A stretch of 64,000 bases of DNA, taken from assembly GCF_016102005.1 (NCBI RefSeq), contig NZ_JACFPL010000001.1, positions 620,001 to 684,000 on the forward strand, read 5' to 3'. How positions within the stretch are numbered: position 1 is the stretch's first letter; the number at the start of each line of letters is the position of its first letter. The position numbers and the translations under genes are program-made. Shown here in pieces: positions 25,347-33,448 of this stretch. The DNA comes from Bifidobacterium choladohabitans. Its GTDB lineage: Bacteria; Actinomycetota; Actinomycetes; Actinomycetales; Bifidobacteriaceae. The notes under the pieces were generated by a model. That model had not been told where the DNA came from, did no database searches, and was given only the letters and a program-made list of their open reading frames with translations.

Positions 25347-26192
25347 TCAGGCCCCTTTCCGTCCGTAGCGTTCTATGGCATCCTCGACCGAGAGCGGCGC
25401 GGGATCATTCAACCCCAGCTTCTTGTTGCGCTCCAGAAAGAAGCGGGTGACCTCGGGCAACTGACCACCATGATCCAAGACCTGCGGATCGGTCAGCACA
25501 CGACGCGCTGGCCCACTCATGGCCACCCGGCCGCCTTCCATGAGGATGACCAGGTCACTATAACGGGCCACCAGATCGATTTTGTGCTCAACCAGGATGA
25601 CGGTCTTGCCCTGGCGCTTGAGCAGAGCGATGATGTTGAATACATCCTCGGTGCTCTGCGGATCCAGCTGGGAGGTGGGTTCATCCAAAACGACGATGGG
25701 CGGGTCCGTCACCAACACCGCAGCAATGGCCACGCGCTGCCGCTGCCCGCCGGAAAGCTCCAGCGGATTGGCATCGGCGATGTCGCCCAGGTGAAGCAGC
25801 TCTATCATGGCATCCACTCGTGCGGCCATCGCCTCCCTCTCTATGCCAAGGTTCTCCAGCGCATAGGCGATCTCCTCCCGCACATTGTCCTTGACACCGG
25901 ACATCTGAGTAAAAGGGTTCTGAAAGGAGTAGCCGACGGTTTCGGTCAGTTCCGCGTCATCGTATTGCTCCACAGGCCTTCCGGCCAGCTGAACCAGACC
26001 CGTTGGCTCTCCCCGATAAAAGCGCGGTATGAAGCCGCGGATCAGATTGCAGATGGTGGTCTTCCCCGATCCGTTGGCACCCAGAAGCGCACAGACCTGC
26101 CCCTGCTCCACCTGGAAGGAGACATCACGCACGGCATCCTCACGGCCCAGAGGATAACGGTAACCCACATGTTCCAGACTGATGACACTCAT
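25347..26192 (-). CDS. ECF transporter ATPase (canonical)
   Basis: A 281-residue ATPase of the same module, with all motifs orthodox: Walker A GANGSGKTT (38-46), Q-loop SFQNPFTQM, signature LSGGQRQRV (146-154), Walker B VVLDEP with Glu171, and switch His203. The ATG at 26192 overlaps the T-component stop by ATGA and has GGAGG 8 nt upstream. A longer open frame upstream in this phase only mirrors the T-component gene. Together with the 24526 gene it should form the heterodimeric engine coupled to EcfT. Confidence 0.93.
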   Translation of the reverse strand: MSVISLEHVGYRYPLGREDAVRDVSFQVEQGQVCALLGANGSGKTTICNLIRGFIPRFYRGEPTGLVQLAGRPVEQYDDAELTETVGYSFQNPFTQMSGVKDNVREEIAYALENLGIEREAMAARVDAMIELLHLGDIADANPLELSGGQRQRVAIAAVLVTDPPIVVLDEPTSQLDPQSTEDVFNIIALLKRQGKTVILVEHKIDLVARYSDLVILMEGGRVAMSGPARRVLTDPQVLDHGGQLPEVTRFFLERNKKLGLNDPAPLSVEDAIERYGRKGA

Positions 26193-26929
26193 TTCCAGAC
26201 CCTCCATACGATGAACAGGATCAACAGCAGCAAGCAGATCACCTGAATCACCCGGTCGATCGTGTGTTTGTCCAGGCGATAGAGGGAGGTCTTGGGAACA
26301 GGCGCCAAGAAAGCACGGGATTGCAAGGCCAGAGCGTGTTCCTCGGTCTGCTGAATCAAGGAGAAAATCAATGGTCCCAGCATGGGCACGAAGGACTTCA
26401 CCCGTGCCCAGGCGTTGCCCTCGGTCTCGATGCCGCGGGATTTCTGCGCATCCATAATGGTCCTGGAACGGTTGATCACCTGAGGGACCATGCCAATGGT
26501 CGACATGATCACGAACGTGACCTTCTTGGGCAGATGCGCTTGTTCCATGGCGTAGACCATGTCCTTGGGCGTGGTCACCTGGAAGTACCACATGATGGCC
26601 GAAGCGCTGGATACGATTCTGGAAGTGATTCCCAGGCTCTTGTCCAGACCCGTCGGAGACAAGGCAATGAATGCCCAGATATGCGCGCTGTCTGGATAGC
26701 GGACGATGAAGACCTGCACCAGGAAGATTACCAGAACGACAGTGCCCACGGATGAGAGGAAGGCCTTGAAGAACCTCATGCCGTTACCGGCCATAATCGC
26801 CAGCAACAAGAAAACCGGGAACATGGCATATTGCAGAATGTACCCAGGGGTGAAGATGCCGACAATAATGGCAAGCAGCACCAGGGCCGCCTTGGAGGAC
26901 GGATACAGTCGGTCTATGAAACCAGTCAT
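26189..26929 (-). CDS. ECF transporter T component (EcfT)
   Basis: A 246-residue membrane protein that links the ATPases to the substrate-binding S subunit. Hydrophobic segments at about 15-60, 64-85, 100-130 and the C-terminal LLLLILFIVW fit a four- to six-helix EcfT. The coupling helices carry the expected Arg-containing motifs: NRSRTIMDAQKSRGIE has the Ala/Ser-Arg-Gly type sequence (SRGIE) and the second lies near LALQSRAF (SRAF). The ATG at 26929 overlaps the S-component stop by ATGA, so the four genes are strictly coupled. Confidence 0.9.
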   Translation of the reverse strand: MTGFIDRLYPSSKAALVLLAIIVGIFTPGYILQYAMFPVFLLLAIMAGNGMRFFKAFLSSVGTVVLVIFLVQVFIVRYPDSAHIWAFIALSPTGLDKSLGITSRIVSSASAIMWYFQVTTPKDMVYAMEQAHLPKKVTFVIMSTIGMVPQVINRSRTIMDAQKSRGIETEGNAWARVKSFVPMLGPLIFSLIQQTEEHALALQSRAFLAPVPKTSLYRLDKHTIDRVIQVICLLLLILFIVWRVWK

Positions 26930-27534
26930 GATGCCGCGGCAACCTTCCTGACATAGGGGGATCCGTAATTGAACTTGATCAGGAACCTGTCCGGCAATTT
27001 GCGCAGAATCACCCAGCTGACCGAGACGTCGATGGCTGTGGAGGCCACTGCAGTAAAGATGCTGGTCGAAAAAACCGACTTGATCAGGCTGGTCCCCGTC
27101 ACCAGCAAGGCTGCCGTGAGCAGATCGCTGCCGGCACCGGTGACTCCGCCGAAGACAGCTATGGTGACCGGCGCCTTGACCACGGCCGCCGCAATGCTGA
27201 TCACGAAGCAGGCAGCCACTGCGCCGACGATGTTCGTATACCACCGCCAGCGGGAGAGCAGCCCGGCCACAAACCCTGTAGCCATGGCAACCAATGCGTA
27301 GGGGAAGGCCACAGGATTGAGCATGCCGTTGATCACATTGCCCATGAGCCCCGTCACCAAGCCCACCCAAGGGCCGCCGAGCATTGACACAAAGAGGGTG
27401 CCTATCTGGTCGATAAAGATAGGGAATTTCAGAATCGAGGACAGCTGATAGCCCACCACATTGACCGAGACGCCTACTGGTATGAGCAGAAGGGCCAACA
27501 GCGAGAAGTCATATCGCAAACCACGTTTCATCAT
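26926..27534 (-). CDS. ECF transporter S component, substrate unknown
   Basis: A 202-residue, six-helix substrate-binding subunit. Seen: a first helix YDFSLLALLLIPVGVSVNVVGY, a second with FPIFIDQIGTLFVSMLGGPWVGLVTGLMG, then two hydrophobic pairs separated by Arg-rich loops (SRWRWYTN), and a C-terminus RFLIKFNYGSPYVRK. The IGT and GGPWVG pattern is not that of BioY, RibU, ThiT or QueT as I know them. Its place just after a nucleoside hydrolase and MFS gene suggests a nucleoside- or base-related substrate, but cobalamin-type S proteins share a similar second helix. The ATG at 27534 (or the next ATG at 27531) follows GGAAGG. Confidence 0.8.
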   Translation of the reverse strand: MMKRGLRYDFSLLALLLIPVGVSVNVVGYQLSSILKFPIFIDQIGTLFVSMLGGPWVGLVTGLMGNVINGMLNPVAFPYALVAMATGFVAGLLSRWRWYTNIVGAVAACFVISIAAAVVKAPVTIAVFGGVTGAGSDLLTAALLVTGTSLIKSVFSTSIFTAVASTAIDVSVSWVILRKLPDRFLIKFNYGSPYVRKVAAAS

Positions 27535-27655
27535 GGTTCCTTCCCGCGCCAAGAGGTACACTCCCGGCGCTACGGGTCCATGCCAGGTTCCCCACCAGTC
27601 CAAGGGACAGCAGGGAACCGGTCATGGAAATGCCGATGAATTCGCAATATTCTCG

Positions 27656-29062
27656 TCAGGCCTGCTGCTTGTCCTCTTTCACGTTCCTGAAGACGAAGTA
27701 GTAGGACACCATGCCAATGACAATGACCACCGCAAAGATGAAGCAGACATTGGAATAGATGAATGACTTATCTGTGTGGCCCATGGCAGGAATGATCTTC
27801 TTGGCCAGACCAGAGCCCGACATGAGCACGCCTGCAACGGCTATCATGGCCGTGTTGATCAGTCGGTTGAGCAGATTGTTGACCGCCATGCACCGCCCTA
27901 CAACATCATTGGGCAGAGAATTCGGCAGAATCGAATTATATGCCGGGTAGATAACCGTATATCCAACCCCGAAGAGAGCAAGGGCTATCCACATGAAGAT
28001 GATGTTTCCGCCCAGGCAGAATCCGAACATCAACTGTGAGAGCAGGATGATCAGGCATCCCAACTGGAAGCCTTTCTTCGACCCGATCTTATTGGTGATG
28101 AATCCTGATGACATACCAGAGAGAAATGCACAGATGTTAGCGGGCAAATACATCATGCCGACTGTCGCGCTGCTCACATCGTAATTGGCCTTGATAAGGA
28201 AGGGGAAGACGAAGAAGAAAGACATCTGTACCCCATAGACGATGGCGCCGACCAGCGAACCCGACACCAACTTAGGTACCTTGAACAGGGTGATATCAAT
28301 AATGGGGTTCTTGACCATCTTGGAGCAGATCACATAGACCACGACGGATGCAAGCGCCAAGCCCCACCACATAATCGTATTCTTGTTGATGGCCATAAGA
28401 ATCAACGCAAAAGCGATCGAAAAGATCACAATGGAAACCACATTCATGCGTTCGGCAGGCTGCTTGCCGGTCTCCTTGGCCTTGTCAGGAAGATATTTGC
28501 GAACGGCCGGCAGGGCGATGAGCACTATAACAGGCACGATCATGGTCATCTGCCATGACAGGTATTTGCTGACGAATCCGCCGAACACAGCACCCAAGGC
28601 AGCTGACAGCTGATACATGGCTGTATTGAAACCAAGGTACTTGGCCTGCTTATCGGCAGACAGATACTTGCGCACGAAGACTACGAAACATCCAGGAATA
28701 ACAGCAGCGCCGGCTACCTGCACCGATCTGGCGGCGATGATCAGCCAGAAAGAGAACTGGAAGGCAACCATCAGGATGGAGCCGATGCCGAACATAGCCG
28801 TTCCGACAGTGAATAGCTTACGCGGCGATACATCGTCCGACAGCGTGGAATAGATGGCGCCGCCCACGCCGAATACCAGGGATGCTATGGTCGTCAGCCA
28901 ACCCACCTGAGCCGGGGAAAGAGCGAAAGTCCCGGCAATGTCAGGCGAAACAATGCCAAACATCTTATCGCTGAAGACCTGCATGAAGCAGATGAAGATC
29001 ATGAAAGGCATAGCCTTGAGGATCAACGACTCCTCAAGCTCGTCGGTAGATTTCTCGTTCAT
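27656..29062 (-). CDS. MFS transporter, drug:H+ antiporter-like (about 14 helices)
   Basis: A 468-residue major facilitator with the DHA2-type pattern: MPFMIFICFMQVFSDKMFGIV, the motif A-like loop YSTLSDDVSPRKLFTVG (a variant of GxLaDrxGrr), and a motif C-like helix near IPGCFVVFVRKYL. About 12-14 hydrophobic stretches are spread along the length. It lies 18 nt after the nucleoside hydrolase gene ends, and so is in its operon; a role in nucleoside or base movement is inferred from that. The start is uncertain: ATG at 29062, or TTG at 29071 which has a nearer AAAGG. Confidence 0.82.
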   Translation of the reverse strand: MNEKSTDELEESLILKAMPFMIFICFMQVFSDKMFGIVSPDIAGTFALSPAQVGWLTTIASLVFGVGGAIYSTLSDDVSPRKLFTVGTAMFGIGSILMVAFQFSFWLIIAARSVQVAGAAVIPGCFVVFVRKYLSADKQAKYLGFNTAMYQLSAALGAVFGGFVSKYLSWQMTMIVPVIVLIALPAVRKYLPDKAKETGKQPAERMNVVSIVIFSIAFALILMAINKNTIMWWGLALASVVVYVICSKMVKNPIIDITLFKVPKLVSGSLVGAIVYGVQMSFFFVFPFLIKANYDVSSATVGMMYLPANICAFLSGMSSGFITNKIGSKKGFQLGCLIILLSQLMFGFCLGGNIIFMWIALALFGVGYTVIYPAYNSILPNSLPNDVVGRCMAVNNLLNRLINTAMIAVAGVLMSGSGLAKKIIPAMGHTDKSFIYSNVCFIFAVVIVIGMVSYYFVFRNVKEDKQQA

Positions 29063-29080
29063 TGCTCTCAATTGCCTTTC

Positions 29081-30025
29081 CTAGCGAAGTACCGCGTCCA
29101 TGTGGGCGTAGAAGTCTTTCATGAACCGCTCGCCGTCCACGCTCAGGGCCACCTTGGTGGTAGGCTCTTCGGCCACCTTGTCGAGGTTCTCCACGGTATC
29201 GCCATCGGCTTCCCCAGAAGTCACGACGGTGATGTTCATCGGGATGGTAGTGACCAGATCAGGATGCATGGCTACACCAACAGCCAGAGGATCATGCAAA
29301 GCACAGCCCGCCAGATAGGGGTGGTGAACCCGGTAGGCCTCAAGATAAAACCCCACGGCCTTACTGAGAATCTTGGCGCTTTCACTGTCATAACCCTGCC
29401 AGACCTTCAATTCCTTCCCAGTAAGCAGAGTCTTCCTGGTGACATCCAAGCCAACCATGGTGATGGGGACTCCCGATTCGAAGCAGATCTTGGCCGCTTC
29501 TGGATCCACCATCACATTCGCCTCGGAATAAAGATTGCAGTTCCCCGGGGTTATAGCTGCACCAGCCATACTGACCATGCTGAAACCTGGAAGGGGACCG
29601 TCGGGGAATCGCAGCAACACCTTGGCCATGTCGGTCATGGGCCCAGTGGTGATGATCTGCAGGTCTTCCCCGTAACGTTTGATGCTGTCAACGATAAAGT
29701 CGACCGACTCTTCCGGAGTGGCATCGCCACTGATATCAGGAAGGTTTTGATTGCCCAGTCCATCCATGCCATGAAAAGTGCCCGAATATTCTCGATCACG
29801 CTGCAATGGCTTTTCAGATCCCATGTAAACCGGAATCTGGTCGCCCTTGCCAAGACTGTTCACAATGTGCTTGGTGTTGGAGTAGGTCTTGGGGACAGTA
29901 GCCATGCCATAGGAGGCACAGATCCCGATCAGGTCAAGATCCTCGTGAGACAGGGCATAGCAAAGTGCGAGGGCATCGTCCACACCCGTGTCAACGCATA
30001 GAATTGATTTCTTCCGGCTCTCCAT
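29081..30025 (-). CDS. Inosine-uridine-type nucleoside hydrolase
   Basis: This 314-residue enzyme hydrolyses the N-glycosidic bond of ribonucleosides, or a related glycoside, to base and ribose. The calcium and catalytic Asp cluster is CVDTGVDDALAL; compared with the usual DxDPGxDDA, the first Asp is Cys and the Pro is Thr, but the three metal-binding or catalytic Asp (D10/D14/D15 of the Crithidia enzyme) remain. The catalytic His-Asp pair is AGCALHDPLAVG. Middle elements TTGPMTDMAKVL and NVMVDPEAAKICFESG are also typical. The ATG at 30025 follows AGGA by 5 nt. Promoter, two LacI-type operators and a LacI gene lie directly upstream. Confidence 0.9.
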   Translation of the reverse strand: MESRKKSILCVDTGVDDALALCYALSHEDLDLIGICASYGMATVPKTYSNTKHIVNSLGKGDQIPVYMGSEKPLQRDREYSGTFHGMDGLGNQNLPDISGDATPEESVDFIVDSIKRYGEDLQIITTGPMTDMAKVLLRFPDGPLPGFSMVSMAGAAITPGNCNLYSEANVMVDPEAAKICFESGVPITMVGLDVTRKTLLTGKELKVWQGYDSESAKILSKAVGFYLEAYRVHHPYLAGCALHDPLAVGVAMHPDLVTTIPMNITVVTSGEADGDTVENLDKVAEEPTTKVALSVDGERFMKDFYAHMDAVLR

Positions 30026-30241
30026 TGATTTCCTCGTTTCCGTTCCTCTCGGAACTTCCGTCAACCGGAATCAGACGAGCTGCCACGCGACATTCTCGTC
30101 AGCATCGATTCCCGCATCCGCAGTCATCCACCGCCCGGTCGTCGTGACCGTGAGGCTTGATGGCCGGCATTACTCTCCCCCGCAATTCCACGGAAAGTCG
30201 ACGCTTCGTCATCATCCGGTGTACAGCGTTCACGCCATTGG

Positions 30242-30253
30242 TTTAACGTTTTA
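30242..30253. promoter_or_regulatory. LacI-type operator, distal copy
   Basis: TTTAACGTTTTA, with the central palindrome AACGTT. It is the exact reverse complement of the 30274 site; CG centres are 32 bp apart. Confidence 0.75.
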
Positions 30254-30273
30254 CCGCTGTCGTATGATTACGA

Positions 30274-30285
30274 TAAAACGTTAAA
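30274..30285. promoter_or_regulatory. LacI-type operator, promoter copy
   Basis: TAAAACGTTAAA, with the central AACGTT palindrome expected for LacI-family proteins. It overlaps the predicted promoter of the nucleoside hydrolase gene, so binding should block transcription. Confidence 0.75.
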
Positions 30286-30353
30286 TCATCGCTGTCAACA
30301 GCGGCGCGTCAATACCGGATGTCCAATATCAGGTATGGTATATGGCCTTGCAA

Positions 30354-31418
30354 TCAGTTCCGAAGCATCGGGCCGATCGAATCCCTGGCAATGAAGATGG
30401 TAGGAATAGCGACCATGTGCCGCTCCATGCTGTCGTTGGCCTCTTGTGGCGAAGCAACCTTCCCGTCATCGTCAGCGGCATCCTCACGGGCCCCGATCAG
30501 CTCCAGCACCTCCCGCACACCTCGGCGACCCATCTCCTGGGCCTGTTGGGATATGACCGACACCTGCGGGGTCATCAGCCGAAAGACCTCGATGTCATCG
30601 AAGGAAACCACCGAGATATCCGCCCCGATGACGAGCTGACGCTTCTGCATCAACCCGATCATGGTGATGGCGTCCGGCGAGTAGCCGAAGATGACAGCCG
30701 TGACATGGTGGGCCATCAGCACATCCAGACCCGCCACACGCGAGTCGTACTCCCCCTGGCAATCCACGACCGGGCAGTCACAGTCCGGCATCATCTCGGC
30801 AGTCAGCTCACGGAAGGCGCTCTCCCGCTCATAGAGGGTGGTCGAAGCCAGCGAGGAATGCGAGACGAAGCCGACGCGGCGATGGCCTTTCCGGTAAAGA
30901 GCCTGCAGGGCCTGACGTATACCCTGACCGGGGTCTGAAACGATGTAGGGCACCGAAGTCAGACCAGGCACCCGCCGGTCCACGAAGACCAGGGGCAGCC
31001 CCCACCTGACCACATCCTCAATGCCGTGGGTGGGCACCCCTTTGGGCACAACGATGGCCCCGTCGATCCGCTGTCCCATGATGTTGCGCAAAAAGGAATC
31101 CTGTCGGGCCGAATCCTCGCCGAAAGAACCAATCAGCGTCGAAATGCCACGGGCATAGAGCTCCTCCTCCATGGAGGCAACCATGTCTGCGAAATAGGCA
31201 TTGCGCAAGTCCGGCACCAACAGCCCCACGGTCTTGACCGGATCAGAACGCATGGCCCGGGCCCGGGAATCAGGCACGTAGCCCATGGACTTGACCATGC
31301 TCAGCACAAAGTCTCTGGTCTTGCGCGAAAAGCGGCCTTTGCCGTGCAGGATCTGCGAGACGGTGGTGGGTGATACCCCCGCCCGTTCAGCCACATCGCG
31401 AATGGTCACATACGTCAA
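30354..31418 (-). CDS. LacI family transcriptional regulator
   Basis: A 354-residue repressor. The N-terminal helix-turn-helix and hinge read TIRDVAERAGVSPTTVSQIL and GKGRFSRKTRD..VKSMGYVPDSRARAM, followed by a periplasmic-binding-protein-like effector domain (VGLLVPDLRNAYFADMV; RIDGAIVVPKG; GHRRVGFVSHSS; SVVSFDDIEVFRLMTPQVSVI). I place the start at the TTG at 31418, which has AAGGGGG 6 nt upstream and gives MTYVTIRDVA; longer in-frame extension has no family match. Position just upstream of the nucleoside hydrolase operators implies it controls that operon, with a nucleoside, ribose or related sugar as effector. Confidence 0.88.
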   Translation of the reverse strand: MTYVTIRDVAERAGVSPTTVSQILHGKGRFSRKTRDFVLSMVKSMGYVPDSRARAMRSDPVKTVGLLVPDLRNAYFADMVASMEEELYARGISTLIGSFGEDSARQDSFLRNIMGQRIDGAIVVPKGVPTHGIEDVVRWGLPLVFVDRRVPGLTSVPYIVSDPGQGIRQALQALYRKGHRRVGFVSHSSLASTTLYERESAFRELTAEMMPDCDCPVVDCQGEYDSRVAGLDVLMAHHVTAVIFGYSPDAITMIGLMQKRQLVIGADISVVSFDDIEVFRLMTPQVSVISQQAQEMGRRGVREVLELIGAREDAADDDGKVASPQEANDSMERHMVAIPTIFIARDSIGPMLRN

Positions 31419-31719
31419 CGCCAGCCCCCTTATGCCTACCCAAGAGAGCAGGCTCCCTACTCTTCTGCCATCATCAAGATACCTCACGACCACCGCCGTG
31501 CCCGTGAAGGATGCAGACAGGCGACGCGAGGAACACGCCACCCGATTCATCGTCAGACCCCAGTGTGTCCCGTTTCGGCAAGGTCTCGTTTTAGGCCGAG
31601 AGTGCCAGAATTCCCCTGATGCTATTTGGTATACATTTAGCATACATTTTGGATTCTTCGAATATTGCCAGGATATGAAGAAGCCCAGCAACCACTGCGA
31701 TTGCTGGGCTTTGACTCTG
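31419..31719. promoter_or_regulatory. lacI upstream region with direct repeat
   Basis: A gene-free stretch of about 300 bp. ATACATTT occurs at 31631-31638 and 31642-31649, 11 bp apart, one helical turn. On the minus strand this gives TGTATGCT and TGTATACC, extended -10-like boxes for lacI. Nothing else stands out except the tRNA terminator at its end. Confidence 0.4.
31681..31711. terminator. Stem-loop after tRNA-Lys
   Basis: AAGCCCAGCAA and TTGCTGGGCTT form a perfect 11-bp stem with a 9-nt loop, 9 bases past the tRNA 3' end. The following minus-strand bases are CTTCTTCATA, a weak T-rich tail. Confidence 0.75.
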
Positions 31720-31793
31720 TGCCCCCACGGGGGCTCGAACCCCGGACACGCTGATTAAGAGTCAGCTGCTCTAGCCAACTGAGCTATAGGGGC
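31720..31793 (-). tRNA. tRNA-Lys (anticodon CTT)
   Basis: A complete 74-nt cloverleaf on the minus strand. The acceptor stem is GCCCCTA with TGGGGGC, discriminator A; the D arm is AGCTCAGTTGGCTAGAGC; the anticodon stem GCTGA/TCAGC holds the loop CTCTTAA with CTT at 34-36; the T arm is CGGGG-TTCGAGC-CCCCG. The CCA end is not encoded. Confidence 0.95.
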
Positions 31794-31888
31794 AGGGCAC
31801 TTTCAAGAGCCAAGTAGATACTATACACGGTTTCGGCAGGCCCGCAACACGGCGCGTCACAGACCTGTCGAATCCATGCATAGGTTGC

Positions 31889-33409
31889 TCAGACGATCTT
31901 GGGCATGGGCGTGGTCAGGGAAGTAGTCAGGTTCACCTGCAGGAGGCCGGCGCCCGTATGGGCCTCGACCTTCTTCAGAGTGACCGTGCGCTTGTCCTGG
32001 TCGGCCCGGTCGTCGTCGGTCATGGTAGCCGGCGATTTGACCGCCACCACCACCAAATCGTCGAGGGAGATGCCTGCCTTGTTGCAGAGGTCGGAGGCCG
32101 CTTGGAGGCTGTCCTGGAAGCCCTCACGCTCAACGACCCGATCAGCCGGCACACCGTAGGCGCTCTGGGCGATCCAGCGAATCCGATCCGGCACGGACAT
32201 ATCATGCAGGCTGGCTGTATCCGCCTGGGCGTTCACGGGCTCCTGCAAGGCCTTGATCAGATCGTCCAGCTGAGGCTCGAGGGCCTTGCCCCCGTCACGG
32301 AAGAGATTGCCCGCGATGGGCCTGCGGAAGCCCAGGCCGTCGGCGGTCTGTCGCAGGGAATCCACCTGGTCGTCCTCACCCTCCCAGAGGTTGATCAGCG
32401 GGAAGGTGGGGATGCCCAGTCCCTCCAGACGGTGCACGTGGAAGGGGTAGCGCCAGCTCAGCTTGGGATCGTCCCGCCAGGTGGTGGCACGGGTGACGAC
32501 CACGGCTGCGGCCGGCCACTGGGCCCCATACTCGCGGGCGGCGATGTCCAGCCACTTCTGGGCGCCGGCATCGGCTCCGTAGCCTGCCTCGACGACGACC
32601 ACATCGTGCCTGGCGCAGGCCATCTCCACGGACACCAGGCTGGGGATGCCGATGGAAACGTTGGCGAATGGCCCGCCATGCACATAGACCGGAGAGCCCT
32701 CCAAGGTCTGAGTGAAGGCTGGCTTGACCGCGTCTGTCAGAATGCCGGTGATACGCCAAAGGTCCACAAATTCACCGAAGGTGACCGGACGGCCATCCAA
32801 GGTCCCTGCGATCATGGCGGCCACACGCCGTTCGATCTCCTCCATGCTCCGGGAGAGCACCACAATCTGCATGAGCTCACAGGTGGGAGTGAGCACGGTC
32901 CGCTCAGGCAGGTCGCCCTTGCCTCGGTCCACGGTGATCTGCCGCAAGGACCGTGAGGGCACCTCACTGACGCGGGGCACCAGGACGGTGTCCAACCGGC
33001 CCTCGTCCACAGCCTTCTCCGCAAAGGAGACCAAGAGGTTCTGGGCGGATTCGATGGCCGCCATCTCCCCGCACAGACCCCAGTCCACCAGCTCGGGATG
33101 AGTCAGGGAGGACTTGCCGCCACCGGAGGCGCCACCCTTGGACCCGGCAGCGGTAATGCCCATGCTGGGCTGACGCAGGACGGCTGCGGCGTCCACCCCC
33201 CGGGCGCGCAGAGCGTCGATCAGGGCGATGGTGGTCGTGGTCTTGCCCTCCCCTCGCGAAGCCTTGAGCGGGGTGTCTGCGGTAACCAGCAGCACCCGGC
33301 CATGCTTGCGCGGCATATCCGGATGATCCTGCAGATCCTTCAGGTAGCCGAAGGCGTCGATCTTGTCAAACAGGCCGTACGGCCTGACGTAATCGTCGAA
33401 GCCCGTCAT
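31889..33409 (-). CDS. fhs: Formate-tetrahydrofolate ligase
   Basis: Fhs makes 10-formyltetrahydrofolate from formate, tetrahydrofolate and ATP. The 506-residue product keeps the ATP loop SRGEGKTTTTIALIDAL, the LRQPSMGITAAGSKGGASGGGKS block, ITGILTDAVKPAFTQTLEGSPVYVHGGPFANV (folate and ATP site; shown across 230-260), and EAGYGADAGAQKWLDI, and ends KSPATMTDDD and TGAGLLQVN. It is shorter than the classic 556-residue form. The ATG at 33409 follows GGAGGA by 7 nt; the longer frame (33439) has no family match. It supplies one-carbon units to purine and thymidylate synthesis. Confidence 0.95.
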   Translation of the reverse strand: MTGFDDYVRPYGLFDKIDAFGYLKDLQDHPDMPRKHGRVLLVTADTPLKASRGEGKTTTTIALIDALRARGVDAAAVLRQPSMGITAAGSKGGASGGGKSSLTHPELVDWGLCGEMAAIESAQNLLVSFAEKAVDEGRLDTVLVPRVSEVPSRSLRQITVDRGKGDLPERTVLTPTCELMQIVVLSRSMEEIERRVAAMIAGTLDGRPVTFGEFVDLWRITGILTDAVKPAFTQTLEGSPVYVHGGPFANVSIGIPSLVSVEMACARHDVVVVEAGYGADAGAQKWLDIAAREYGAQWPAAAVVVTRATTWRDDPKLSWRYPFHVHRLEGLGIPTFPLINLWEGEDDQVDSLRQTADGLGFRRPIAGNLFRDGGKALEPQLDDLIKALQEPVNAQADTASLHDMSVPDRIRWIAQSAYGVPADRVVEREGFQDSLQAASDLCNKAGISLDDLVVVAVKSPATMTDDDRADQDKRTVTLKKVEAHTGAGLLQVNLTTSLTTPMPKIV

Positions 33410-33448
33410 GAGGCTCTCCTCCTTTATGATCCTTGTCAATCGGATGGC

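Larger units (their letters stand above)
30026..30353. promoter_or_regulatory. Control region between lacI and nucleoside hydrolase
   Basis: A 328-bp gene-free stretch. On the minus strand TTGACA (30293-30298) and TATCGT (30270-30275), 17 bp apart, make a plausible promoter for the hydrolase operon. Operator 30274-30285 lies over the spacer and -10 box, and operator 30242-30253 lies downstream of it. The remainder is an untranslated leader of about 230 bases in which I see no clear riboswitch. Confidence 0.65.

Noticed and set aside
27535-27655. Cobalamin-riboswitch-like stretch before the ECF S gene (GGTGGGGAACC then GACCCGTAGCGCCGGG)
   Set aside because: It resembles the conserved core, but the 121-bp gap is too short and I find no B12 box (AGCCAGGAGACC type) to close the fold. 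A covariance-model search would decide.
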